Assembly (NCBI GenBank): GCA_030065755.1
Contig: JASJDA010000051.1
Coordinates: 1 to 42,190, forward strand
Reading direction: 5' to 3'
From: Prochloraceae cyanobacterium
GTDB taxonomy: Bacteria > Cyanobacteriota > Cyanobacteriia > Cyanobacteriales > JASJDA01
DNA length: 42,190 nt
Shown: one piece after another, positions 1 to 7,804 of the stretch
Position numbering within the stretch: the stretch's first letter is position 1
Layout of the letters: the number at the start of each line of letters is the position of its first letter
The notes under the pieces: generated by a model
Seen by the model: the letters and a program-made list of their open reading frames with translations, nothing else
The model's database searches: none
What the model was told of the DNA's origin: nothing
Translations under genes and position numbers: made by a program

Positions 1-27
1 ATTGTATCTAAAAGTTGACACATCGAT

Positions 28-384
28 TCAACTTTTAGATTTAATATTTTTTTTCTCCGATACCTTGCTTGTTCTGTATACTCGACGAAGTTTTGAGAAT
101 GAAGTTTTTTTGGATTCCTCCTCTGGTAGCAATTGGGAGCGATCGTACTCAATTAGATCTTCTAGTTGACAGTCGAGAGCGCGGCACAACCGAATTAATC
201 TTTCGATCCATTCTATGCCGCTTCTGCCTTTCTCCCAGTTAGCTATGGTAGTCTCTGTGACTCCTACTATTCTCGATAACTCTAATTGCGTAATTCCAGT
301 CTTTTCTCGTAGTCTAGCAATTGTAGATCGCGGTTGTTCCCTTTTCATAGTCTTTTTGTTTTTCGGTTCTCTTGTTTTTATCAC
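28..384 (-). CDS. XRE-family helix-turn-helix transcriptional regulator
   Basis: A 118-aa protein with one Cro/C1-type HTH domain at about residues 20-78. Visible pieces are the helix containing LREKTGITQLELSRIVGV, the recognition helix TETTIANWEKGRSG, and the LCRALDCQLEDLIEY end typical of small XRE regulators. The tail (about 90-118) is basic and rich in Ser and Lys, with no recognised effector domain. The first possible start is GTG at 384, which overlaps the TGA stop of the upstream hydrolase-like gene as GTGA, so translational coupling is likely. An ATG 12 codons inside (348) is the alternative and still keeps the whole domain. DNA binding is well supported; the target genes cannot be read from the sequence. 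Confidence 0.85.
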   Translation of the reverse strand: MIKTREPKNKKTMKREQPRSTIARLREKTGITQLELSRIVGVTETTIANWEKGRSGIEWIERLIRLCRALDCQLEDLIEYDRSQLLPEEESKKTSFSKLRRVYRTSKVSEKKNIKSKS

Positions 385-944
385 TTAGCTGCGTTCGAAT
401 CGAGAAAACTTCCCCCCATAAAAGTCAAAAATTCAGCTGCGCTACAGGATATTTTACATCCAGGAGCTTTTACCCACCAACCTTGGGTGTCTTGCGGGGA
501 TCGCCACAATTGAAGGTGTTCTACTGGTGGATCGGCATAAAAACTATCTTCTCCTGCACCAAGAAGTGCCGAACTTTGGTGGGTGAAATAATCGTGAGAA
601 AGACGATGAATAGGAAAATTGCCCCAAAGAGGAACTCCCCAACCATCCAAAGCAAAAAAAGCTTTAACTTTACCCGATTTATTTTCCCAGGCGATCGCCG
701 CCATTATCGCTCCAACTACTCCAGCACTAAAACTAATAAATATCACGGGTTCGGCTTGTTGTGGATTTCCTTGATGTTTTTCTAAAAATTTAACTATGTC
801 ACTGGCAGATAGTGGAGAATAATCGGAAGCAGGAAAAATGAGCAAATTACTGCTAAAGTCCCGATCGTCTGTCGATCGCAAGCCTCGTACAAAACTTTTC
901 GTTAGTTGAGAAGAATGGAATCCAGGACAAATCAAGACAGACAC
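381..944 (-). CDS. Small alpha/beta-hydrolase-like protein, conserved hypothetical
   Basis: A 187-aa soluble protein starting at GTG 944. It opens with a hydrolase-like strand and glycine turn (LICPGFHSS). It has a hydrophobic strand followed by a nucleophile-elbow-like SFSAG at residues 71-75, where Ser73 would be the nucleophile; the usual first Gly of GxSxG is Ser here. A candidate catalytic His lies in the second half (LSHDYFTH), but I cannot assign the triad. This matches a class of short cyanobacterial alpha/beta-hydrolase-like proteins of unknown substrate. It overlaps the XRE regulator gene downstream by 4 bp and is divergent from tldD, with about 40 bp between starts, so the two promoters are packed together. 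Function beyond 'possible esterase/lipase fold' is not claimed. Confidence 0.7.
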   Translation of the reverse strand: MSVLICPGFHSSQLTKSFVRGLRSTDDRDFSSNLLIFPASDYSPLSASDIVKFLEKHQGNPQQAEPVIFISFSAGVVGAIMAAIAWENKSGKVKAFFALDGWGVPLWGNFPIHRLSHDYFTHQSSALLGAGEDSFYADPPVEHLQLWRSPQDTQGWWVKAPGCKISCSAAEFLTFMGGSFLDSNAAK

Positions 945-984
945 GATCGAGCAATTAATAAGGATTTACAAGTATTATAAGAGG

Positions 985-2385
985 ATGAAAAATTTAGCAA
1001 ACATCGATCGCAAAAACATAATATCCGATTTAATTCGGCGCTATAAAAATCGCGTAGATTATTTAGCTATTAGAGTAGAAGAATCTGAAGGGACTAGCAT
1101 TCTACTGCGAGGCGATCGCATTGAAACCCTCAGCGAAGGAATTGCTTTAGGGGGACAGGTAAGAGCTTGTTATAAAGGAGGTTGGGGTTTTGCTAGTTTT
1201 AACGAACTCTCTACCTTAGCCGATCGAGTAGAAGAAGCCGTCTCTGCTGCTAGAATTATCGGGGACGAAGAAACATTACTAGCCCCTGTCGAACCAGTAC
1301 AGGACACTTGTCAATTACCATTGAGTGGATCGGATCCGCGAACAATATCCCTAGCAGATAAAAAACAATTGTGCGATCGCTACAATCAAATTCTCTGCAG
1401 CTACAGTGATAAAATCGCCACCACGTCAGTCCGCTATGGGGATAGTACCCAGCGCATTCTTTTAGCTACTTCAGAAGGAACATCGATCGAACAATCTTGG
1501 GTAGATATGGAAATGCGCTTCTCTGCTACTGCTAGAAATGGAGAAACCGTACAAACGGGAAGAGAAACTAATGGTTCTCGCAAAGCTTATGAAGACCTCA
1601 CCGACCTAGACGAACAGGTGCTGGGTGCTGCTAAACGTGCCGTAGATGCCCTATTTTTGCACCCCGTTAAAGGCAATACCTACACTGTGGTAATAGACCC
1701 CATTCTGACAGGTTTATTCGTTCACGAGGCTTTCGGACACCTCTCAGAAGCAGATATGCTTTATGAAAATCCCGACTTATTGGAACTAATGAGTATGGGG
1801 AAAAGATTTGGCTGTAAAGAATTACAAATCTTTGACGGTGCGAAACCCCAAGGACATCGAGGTAGTTATTTTTACGATGACGAAGGGACTCCGGCTACTA
1901 CTACTCAATTAATAGAAGATGGAGTATTGGTGGGAAGATTGCACTCGCGAGAAACTGCTGGCAAATTAGGAGAAAAACCTACAGGAAATGCTCGCTGTCT
2001 TAACTACCACTATCCACCTATTGTACGCATGACTAATACTTGGATTGGAAGGGGAACTACTCCAGTAAAAGATTTATTTGCGGGGATAAAAACAGGAGTT
2101 TATGCTCGTAATTGGTCTGGGGGAATGACTAATGGAGAAATGTTTACTTTCAGTGCGGGTGAAGCGTGGATGATTCGCAATGGTAAATTGGCAGAACAGA
2201 TAAGAGATGTAACTCTTTCAGGGAACGTATTTAAAACTTTGGCTAATATTGAAGCGATCGGAGATGATTTTTATTGGGATGAATCTGGCGGTTGCGGGAA
2301 AGGAGGACAAAGTGGTTTACCTGTAGGTTGTGGGGGACCCAGTCTGAGAATAGGCGATGTAGTTGTGGGAGGTGAGGCTGTTTAG
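985..2385 (+). CDS. tldD: TldD/PmbA family metalloprotease (TldD-like)
   Basis: A 466-aa protein of the TldD/TldE (PmbA) family. These are zinc metalloproteases that, as TldD-TldE heterodimers, degrade unfolded peptides; in E. coli they process microcin B17 and the CcdA antitoxin. The HExxxH zinc motif is HEAFGH at residues 247-251 and onward (His247, Glu248, His251), followed by LSEAD as in TldD rather than the motif-less TldE. The C-terminal half carries the family's glycine-rich blocks (GGMTNGEMFTF, GGCGKGGQSGLPVGCGGP), which supply the third metal ligand region. Length is normal (about 450-480). The partner TldE/PmbA gene is not in this window. The start ATG at 985 has an AGAGG directly against it, too close for a normal ribosome site, so the exact start is slightly uncertain. 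Confidence 0.92.
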   Translation: MKNLANIDRKNIISDLIRRYKNRVDYLAIRVEESEGTSILLRGDRIETLSEGIALGGQVRACYKGGWGFASFNELSTLADRVEEAVSAARIIGDEETLLAPVEPVQDTCQLPLSGSDPRTISLADKKQLCDRYNQILCSYSDKIATTSVRYGDSTQRILLATSEGTSIEQSWVDMEMRFSATARNGETVQTGRETNGSRKAYEDLTDLDEQVLGAAKRAVDALFLHPVKGNTYTVVIDPILTGLFVHEAFGHLSEADMLYENPDLLELMSMGKRFGCKELQIFDGAKPQGHRGSYFYDDEGTPATTTQLIEDGVLVGRLHSRETAGKLGEKPTGNARCLNYHYPPIVRMTNTWIGRGTTPVKDLFAGIKTGVYARNWSGGMTNGEMFTFSAGEAWMIRNGKLAEQIRDVTLSGNVFKTLANIEAIGDDFYWDESGGCGKGGQSGLPVGCGGPSLRIGDVVVGGEAV

Positions 2386-2447
2386 AAGGAAACTGCTTAG
2401 GGATTGTATTAGGAGATCGGGCGATCGAGAATTTCAGTAGGATTTAA

Positions 2448-3515
2448 TTACTCGATCGTCTTCGACTTAGACGACTGCATTTCTTCAATTTCAAGCCAAC
2501 TGACTACTGCTGCAGCGATCGGTACGGAGAGAAATATACCCCATAGATGAGCAACCTTTGCACCTATCATGACAGCAAAAAATACGACTACGGGGTTGAG
2601 ATTAACTGCACTTTGCATGATGCGAGGTGCAACTAAATTATCTTGTATTTGTTGCAAAATAAGAGAGGAAACTATGACTTTAATTCCAGTTATCCAGCCA
2701 CTTTGAACTAAAGTGAGCAAACTTATTGTTAGTATGCCTAAGGCAGCTCCTGGTCCAGGAATTGCATAGAAAAATGTCATAATAAGAGACAAAGTTAAGG
2801 TAAAAGGTATCTTCAAAATTAAAAAAACTATAAAAATAGCAAGACCCAATAGTAAAGAAATGATCACTTGGGCTCGAAAAAAACCGAGGAAACTTTGCTG
2901 AATGACACTTGAAAACCTGAGCCTTTGACGAACGGGAACTATTTTAATAATTAATAACCAAAGCTTTTCGCCATCAATTAGCATAAAAAATGAAATTACT
3001 AAAATAATAATAAAACTAATAAAAGTATTAGGTAGTGAAGACAAACCAGTAATAAAAAAACTAATACTAGATGTCATAGTATTTTTTAGTGTTTCCTCTA
3101 AAAGAGTCAGATCTATAATAATATTTCTCTGTGCTAAAAATGTTACTAACCGATCGAGGGGGCTGTCTGCAGAGTTTAAAGTATCGCTAATCAGAATAAT
3201 CAATTGCTCTAACTGAGTTAAAACAGATAAGCCTAAGATAATTACCGAACTAATAATTATTACTAAAGTGACAACGATGACAATACCAAGAGCAAAACCA
3301 CGACCCAAAAACTTCTCTAGGTAACGGACGGGATAATTGAGCAAGAAGGCTAAAATAGCAGCAAAAGAAAAAATGAAAAAGATATTCTCGAAATATTCAA
3401 TAATTGCAAGTATTGCCCAGCCAGAGGCAAAAAAAAGCAAGAAACGTACTAGCGCATTGGTACTGATTTGATTCCAAAATGAATCTTTATTAGGATCTCT
3501 AGGATGGTTATTCAT
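2448..3515 (-). CDS. AI-2E family transporter (PerM-like permease)
   Basis: A 355-aa integral membrane protein of the AI-2E/PerM exporter family. Long hydrophobic segments lie near residues 23-55, 72-105, 150-180, 215-245, 250-275 and 300-335, the usual pattern of about eight helices with a central hydrophilic loop. The conserved C-terminal block is visible as TLSLIMTFFYAIPGPGAALG, the helix with LQQIQDNLVAPRIM, and then NLNPVVVFFAVMIGAKVAHLWGIFLSVP, which is diagnostic for the family. Substrates of cyanobacterial members are unknown; the family name comes from one autoinducer-2 exporter, and other members act as Na+/H+ antiporters. It converges on tldD, with about 60 bp between the stops. 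It appears to be a single gene with its own promoter in the 3516-3803 gap, which is shared with serS. Confidence 0.9.
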   Translation of the reverse strand: MNNHPRDPNKDSFWNQISTNALVRFLLFFASGWAILAIIEYFENIFFIFSFAAILAFLLNYPVRYLEKFLGRGFALGIVIVVTLVIIISSVIILGLSVLTQLEQLIILISDTLNSADSPLDRLVTFLAQRNIIIDLTLLEETLKNTMTSSISFFITGLSSLPNTFISFIIILVISFFMLIDGEKLWLLIIKIVPVRQRLRFSSVIQQSFLGFFRAQVIISLLLGLAIFIVFLILKIPFTLTLSLIMTFFYAIPGPGAALGILTISLLTLVQSGWITGIKVIVSSLILQQIQDNLVAPRIMQSAVNLNPVVVFFAVMIGAKVAHLWGIFLSVPIAAAVVSWLEIEEMQSSKSKTIE

Positions 3516-3803
3516 TAATTTAACGACTATAGGATCTTTGTTGAATTAGAATTTTCCCCCAGTTGTTGTCATTAATTCGAGACAAAACTCAGCTTTCTCG
3601 CTTGCAATAAGCCTCTATCATACCTTTCCTTACCCCATTCATAGACTAAAATAACCAATAAATAAAAAAAGGAGCAATAGGCACTGGGAAATAAATCTCA
3701 AATTATTCAATCTCATATATATCTCAAATTCAAAAGTATTTAAATCTTCGATCGACGGTATCCTAGCATAGTGAAATAATTAGAGTAAGGGGTGTCAGGA
3801 GCG

Positions 3804-5087
3804 GTGTTAGACCTCAAACAAATACGAGAAAATCCAACAGCTATCCAAGAACAACTAAATCGACGCAGTGCAGATCGATACGATATCAGTCCGATTTTAG
3901 AACTCGATCGCCAGCAAAGGGAATTAGAATCTATTCGTACCCAATTGCAAACTCGCAGCAACGAAATTGGAAAAGAGATCGGTCAAAAGATCAAAGGCGG
4001 TAGCGATCCTAAAGGCTCTGAAATTCAAGCCTTGAAAGCAGAAGGAAATGAAATTAAAACTAAACTAAGCGAATTTGAACCCCAGGAAAAAGAAATAAAA
4101 TCAAAAATTGAATCCCTTTTATTACAATTTCCTAACTTACCCAGCGAATCAACCCCGATCGGGAATAGTGAAGAAGAAAACATAGAAATTCGTCGTTGGG
4201 GAGAGGAATACTTACCGAAAAATCCTAATATTCTCCCTCACTGGGAAATTGGAGAAAAATTAGGCATATTTGACTTCGAGAGAGCGGTCAAAGTGGCTCG
4301 CAGCCGATTTGTGAGCCTAGTGGGGGCTGGTGCAGCTTTAGAAAGGGCATTAATTACTTTTATGCTCGATCGACAAATAGAAGCTGGATACACCGAAGTA
4401 ATTCCCCCCATACTCGTCAATACCCAAACTCTCACAGGAACGGGTCAATTACCCAAATTTGCCGAAGAAAGCTTCAAATGTCAAGAAGACGACCTCTGGC
4501 TAATTCCTACGGCTGAAGTTCCCCTCACCAATTTATACCGCGAAGAAATCCTCGAAGCCTCCTCACTTCCCATCAAACACTGCGCTTATACTCCCTGTTT
4601 TCGCAGAGAAGCAGGAAGCTATGGGAAAGACACGCGGGGAATAATTCGTTTGCACCAATTTAATAAAGTGGAGTTAGTCAAAATAGTGCATCCCGATACT
4701 TCCGAGGAGGAACATCAGTCTTTAGTCAAGGATGCAGAAGCAATATTGCAAGCCTTAAAATTACCCTATCGAGTAATAGAACTTTGTACCGGAGATATAG
4801 GCTTTAGTGCAGCAAAATGCTATGACATAGAAGTGTGGCTGCCTTCTTCTGGCAAATATCGGGAAATTTCAAGCTGTTCCAATTGTAAAGACTTCCAAGG
4901 GCGAAGGGCTAGTATTCGTTTCAAGGAAGCTGGGAAGAAAGGAACTAAATTAGTGCATACCCTTAACGGCTCCGGACTAGCTGTAGGTCGTACCATGTCA
5001 GCCATTCTCGAAAATTATCAACAAGAGGATGGAACAGTAAAAATTCCAGAGGTGTTGCAGCAGTATATGGGAAGGGAAGTGTTGTAA
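3804..5087 (+). CDS. serS: Serine--tRNA ligase
   Basis: Cytosolic class II aminoacyl-tRNA synthetase that charges tRNA-Ser (and tRNA-Sec where present). Residues about 25-110 form the long antiparallel coiled-coil tRNA-binding arm, rich in Glu, Lys and Gln. Motif 2 is visible around [25 protein letters not shown] and motif 3 as [18 protein letters not shown], together with the serine-specific TAEVPLTN segment. Length is about 427 aa, normal for the bacterial enzyme. I place the start at GTG 3804, because cyanobacterial SerS proteins begin [11 protein letters not shown]. An in-frame GTG four codons upstream (3792) is possible. No Shine-Dalgarno sequence decides between them. Confidence 0.95.
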   Translation: MLDLKQIRENPTAIQEQLNRRSADRYDISPILELDRQQRELESIRTQLQTRSNEIGKEIGQKIKGGSDPKGSEIQALKAEGNEIKTKLSEFEPQEKEIKSKIESLLLQFPNLPSESTPIGNSEEENIEIRRWGEEYLPKNPNILPHWEIGEKLGIFDFERAVKVARSRFVSLVGAGAALERALITFMLDRQIEAGYTEVIPPILVNTQTLTGTGQLPKFAEESFKCQEDDLWLIPTAEVPLTNLYREEILEASSLPIKHCAYTPCFRREAGSYGKDTRGIIRLHQFNKVELVKIVHPDTSEEEHQSLVKDAEAILQALKLPYRVIELCTGDIGFSAAKCYDIEVWLPSSGKYREISSCSNCKDFQGRRASIRFKEAGKKGTKLVHTLNGSGLAVGRTMSAILENYQQEDGTVKIPEVLQQYMGREVL

Positions 5088-5439
5088 GCAAAAATAATCG
5101 ATTTTGGCGAGACAATCTGGGAAAATTAATGACAGTTGCTGGTGGCTGCCAGATTAACAGTTGTTAGTGAACAGTTACCAGTTATCAGTTGTGAGTTAGA
5201 TCGAAAGTCCCCTACCTCTATAGGTAGAATGTCTCTCTCTTGGTTTAAATCCATGAGGGAGACCTCATAAGTGATAACTATTAACTGTTTTAATAACGAT
5301 CGCGATCGTCAATAGCACCATACTGTCAATTCTTTTCTGAAGAAACAGATTGCCAAACTTGTTTGGCAAAAATAGTTTACAGAGTTATTTCCTTAGTTGT
5401 TATTAAATCTAGATTATTGTGTCAATAGATGAAATTTAC
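5088..5439. other. Intergenic region with three stem-loops between serS and moxR
   Basis: This 350-bp gap has no convincing ORF. It holds three inverted repeats: CTACCT/AGGTAG at 5212-5227; an imperfect 13-bp stem at 5231-5263 (GTCTCTCTCTTGG against CCATGAGGGAGAC); and a perfect 9-bp stem with a 2-nt centre at 5350-5369 (TTGCCAAAC, TT, GTTTGGCAA). The first two lie after serS and may act in 3'-end formation, although neither has a clear T-tract. The third lies 70-90 bp before moxR and looks more like an operator or leader hairpin. The stretch 5158-5200 is made of degenerate CAGTTAxCAGTTA-type short repeats like those elsewhere in the window. Confidence 0.5.
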
Positions 5440-6360
5440 ATGAGAGAAAGTATCTACGCACTGACTGAAAACCTCAGTCGTACTATAGTTGGCAAAACCG
5501 ATGCAATTCGCCTGGTGTTAGTAGCACTGTTGAGTGGGGGTCACGCGCTTCTCGAAGACGTGCCAGGAGTAGGTAAAACTCTCCTCGCTAAATCTCTTGC
5601 TCGCTCGATCGACGGCAAATTTCAGCGCATTCAATGCACTCCGGACTTATTACCGACGGATATCACTGGGACTAATATTTGGAATCCTAGCACGAGAGAA
5701 TTTGAATTTATGGCAGGTCCTACTTTCGCCAACATTTTGCTAGCAGACGAAATTAATCGAGCAACTCCGCGCACCCAGTCCGCTTTACTGGAAGTGATGG
5801 AAGAAAAACAAGTTACAGTTGACGGACAAGCCCGTCCAGTCCCCAAACCATTTTTTGTTATTGCGACGCAAAACCCCGTAGACTCCCAGGGAACTTTTCC
5901 CTTACCAGAAGCGCAAATGGATCGGTTCACTCTTTCTTTTAGTATGGGCTACCCCAGCGAAGAAGAAGAACTTCTGATGTTACAAAAGCAACTCAATAAA
6001 ACTAGCACCGACCAACTACAGCCTTGTATTACTCTAGAAGAAGTGGAACAATTGCAGCGTCTTGCCAGTCAGATTAAGGTGGCAACTGAACTTCAGCAAT
6101 ATATGCTTGCTTTAGTGCGATCGTCTAGAGAAGACGAAGAAATTACCCTGGGAATTAGCCCGCGAGGGACTGTAGCCCTGCAGCGAGCAACTCAGGCATT
6201 AGCTTTTTTGGAAGAGAGAGACTATGCTATTCCCGATGACGTGAAATATCTCGCACCTCACGTGCTTTCTCACCGTTTGATTCCAGCGGCAGGACGGAAA
6301 GCTAAGACTATTGTAGAAAGGCTGTTGCGCTCAGTTGCAGTAGAAAAATTTGTTAGCTAA
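5440..6360 (+). CDS. MoxR-family AAA+ ATPase
   Basis: A MoxR-type AAA+ ATPase of about 306 aa. These act as chaperone-like factors for assembling or activating metallo- or membrane complexes, often with a DUF58/VWA partner. The Walker A motif is GVGKT (residues 43-47 from this start), Walker B is LLADEINRA, and sensor 1 is in FFVIATQNPVDSQGTFPLPEAQMDRF, all intact. The C-terminal lid region (PRGTVALQRATQALAFLEERDYAIPDDV) is typical of the family. I chose ATG 5440 because family members commonly begin MRExIxALTxNLxxTIVGK. An in-frame GTG at 5419 would add seven residues. No DUF58 or VWA gene is adjacent, which is common in cyanobacteria. A hairpin terminator follows at once. Confidence 0.9.
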   Translation: MRESIYALTENLSRTIVGKTDAIRLVLVALLSGGHALLEDVPGVGKTLLAKSLARSIDGKFQRIQCTPDLLPTDITGTNIWNPSTREFEFMAGPTFANILLADEINRATPRTQSALLEVMEEKQVTVDGQARPVPKPFFVIATQNPVDSQGTFPLPEAQMDRFTLSFSMGYPSEEEELLMLQKQLNKTSTDQLQPCITLEEVEQLQRLASQIKVATELQQYMLALVRSSREDEEITLGISPRGTVALQRATQALAFLEERDYAIPDDVKYLAPHVLSHRLIPAAGRKAKTIVERLLRSVAVEKFVS

Positions 6361-6375
6361 CATCGATCGAGAAGA

Positions 6376-6412
6376 AGTCCCCAACCACAATCAGAGATTG
6401 TGGTTGGGGATT
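6376..6412. terminator. Strong hairpin, probable bidirectional terminator
   Basis: A perfect 14-bp stem (CCCCAACCACAATC at 6379-6392, AGA loop, GATTGTGGTTGGGG at 6396-6409) is extended by three more pairs, including one G-T. It sits 15 bp after the moxR stop on the plus strand and 5 bp after the stop of the broken gene on the minus strand. It therefore separates two convergent units. The T-tract is weak on both sides, so termination is inferred from position and stem strength. Confidence 0.7.
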
Positions 6413-6416
6413 AGGG

Positions 6417-6689
6417 TTATTGCTGAATATCACCATAATTAAAATGAAATTGTTCTGGATTAAGAGGAGCAACAGCAACACTAAGTCCATCGAATACTAC
6501 AGTATCTGTATCCTTGACCCGCTCTGGAATGACAGCATTGTCTTCAAAGTCGCGGGCTCTGGCAACACCACTAATTCCAGCAGTGTTGTATAGGGCTTGT
6601 ATACCAGCATCAATGTCATCTTAGCGCAATAAGACTAAATACCTTCCTGTTGTTTCTGGCTGACCAATAGGCGGGTTAGAGTTACTCAC
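6417..6689 (-). pseudogene. Broken gene: remnant of a peptidase S8-like N-terminal region with in-frame stop
   Basis: On the minus strand a GTG at 6689, preceded by a good AGGAG ribosome site 9-10 nt upstream, opens a 91-codon frame. It begins MSNSNPPIGQPETTGRYLVLLR and then hits TAA at codon 23 (6621-6623). After the stop the frame continues with protein-like sequence (DDIDAGIQALYNTAGISGVARARDFED, then FDGLSVAVAPLNPEQ) to a TAA at 6417. No ATG, GTG or TTG restarts it. The composition and the TGRYLVLLRxDxxDAGIxxL pattern resemble, from memory, the N-terminal propeptide-like region in front of cyanobacterial subtilase (S8) domains; no protease domain follows. What I see is a decayed, truncated frame; the S8 assignment is inference. 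Confidence 0.6.
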
Positions 6690-6843
6690 GTTGAATATCT
6701 CCTATTTTTATTTCTGAATTCATCTACAGATCCCCTTTCAATGATTCCAGATTTATTTTTGACAAGGTTTACAAACTGTAATATATGTCTTAAGCTGTAA
6801 TGATATTAAAAGCTACAAAGTCAAGTAGTAGGTAAGTTGTCCT

Positions 6844-7083
6844 ATGTCTAAGGTAAGACTATTAGTCTCGGTCAAAGACGAACACCTCGATAGGATTCTT
6901 GAAGTAGCTCAAGGTTTAGAGTCTGCTGGGATGAAAATCGAACAAGTTATGGACAAACTGGGAGTTATAATAGGTTCTTGCGAGTCTGAGAAAGTAGAAG
7001 ATCTTTACCAAGTTGAAGGCGCTTCAAATGTTGAAAGGGAGCGAGAATATCAATTAGCACCACCAGATTCAGATATTCAATAG
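6844..7083 (+). CDS. Small conserved protein, possible I9/propeptide-like protease inhibitor fold
   Basis: A 79-aa soluble protein with clear strand-helix-strand-strand-helix-strand alternation: KVRLLVSV, then DEHLDRILEVAQGLESAGM, KIEQVMDKLGVIIGSC, EKVEDLYQVEG, and ASNVEREREYQLAPPDSDIQ. Close homologs are common in cyanobacteria and are often labelled ketohydroxyglutarate aldolase; it is far too short for that enzyme and has no Schiff-base lysine motif. The order of elements and the C-terminal V-E-x-E-R-x-Y pattern recall the subtilisin propeptide/inhibitor I9 fold. It is divergently placed, 154 bp from a broken gene that resembles a subtilase N-terminus, which fits an inhibitor-protease pair. 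Coding status is secure; function is inference. Confidence 0.75.
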   Translation: MSKVRLLVSVKDEHLDRILEVAQGLESAGMKIEQVMDKLGVIIGSCESEKVEDLYQVEGASNVEREREYQLAPPDSDIQ

Positions 7084-7188
7084 AGGATTTAACAGGCAAC
7101 TAGCAACGGTTCTGTTGCAACAACTATTCCCTATTGTGAGATTTTGTTGCCCCGACTATAATCTTTGATTTAGTCGAGGAGAATGTAT

Positions 7189-7758
7189 ATGTTAAAGAAA
7201 GTGCGACTGTTTGACGATCGAGGAAAAAAGCAAAAATTATTGACCACTAAGCTGTTACCCAGTAAGAGATACTCGATCGTTTTGTTATTTTTAATAGTTT
7301 TATGGAGCATTACTTGGGGATGGACTGCGACCCTAGCAGTCGATCGCCCCTTAAATATTAAATCTGTAGATCCCTTAGATAAGAGCGATCGACTGGGTCA
7401 AGAATTATACGTCGAAAATTGTTCTAGCTGCCACATTGCACTTCCTCCAGAGGTTTTACCGACAGAAACCTGGCGCGAGATTTTAGAAAAACCAGAAAAA
7501 CACTATGGCACAACAACACCACAAATATTGGGCCCAGAAAGGCTATTAGTCTGGAAGTATCTCCGTAGCTTCTCTCGAGCTTTAGCCACTGACGAACCCA
7601 AACCCACATATGTAGAACAATCTCGCTATTTTAAGGCTCTTCACCCTCAAATAAACTTACCAAAACCTGTCAAGGTTCAAAACTGTGTTAGCTGCCATCC
7701 TGGGGTTAGTAAATTCGACTATCGTACTCTAACTCCTGAATGGGAAAATTCTCAATGA
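7189..7758 (+). CDS. Membrane-anchored diheme cytochrome c
   Basis: A protein of about 189 aa with an N-terminal basic segment, one hydrophobic helix at about residues 24-46 (signal anchor or uncleaved signal), and a periplasmic or lumenal domain with two CxxCH heme-binding motifs: CSSCH at residues 78-82 and CVSCH at 166-170. The 84-residue spacing and short tail match cyanobacterial diheme cytochrome c proteins, whose electron partners are not well defined. I choose ATG 7189 (MLKKVRLF) because an AGGAG at 7177-7181 lies 7 nt upstream; the in-frame ATG at 7183 would be only 1 nt away from it. It converges on ndhH, with a shared hairpin between them. Covalent heme attachment by the cell's cytochrome c maturation system is implied by the motifs. 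Confidence 0.88.
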   Translation: MLKKVRLFDDRGKKQKLLTTKLLPSKRYSIVLLFLIVLWSITWGWTATLAVDRPLNIKSVDPLDKSDRLGQELYVENCSSCHIALPPEVLPTETWREILEKPEKHYGTTTPQILGPERLLVWKYLRSFSRALATDEPKPTYVEQSRYFKALHPQINLPKPVKVQNCVSCHPGVSKFDYRTLTPEWENSQ

Positions 7759-7775
7759 GGTCAATAAGAAAAAAA

Positions 7776-7793
7776 GTGGGCAATAATGCCCAC
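7776..7793. terminator. Hairpin terminator between convergent cytochrome and ndhH genes
   Basis: The stem is GTGGGCA at 7776-7782, loop ATAA, and TGCCCAC at 7787-7793. It is preceded by an A-run (7770-7775) and followed by CTTAGTTTTTG, so a T-tract lies downstream on both strands. It sits 17 bp after the cytochrome stop and 12 bp after the ndhH stop on the other strand, as expected for a shared bidirectional intrinsic terminator. Confidence 0.8.
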
Positions 7794-7804
7794 CTTAGTT
7801 TTTG

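Noticed and set aside
6844-7083. Ketohydroxyglutarate aldolase for the 79-aa protein
   Set aside because: It is much shorter than the aldolase barrel and lacks its lysine motif; the label would be an inherited misannotation.
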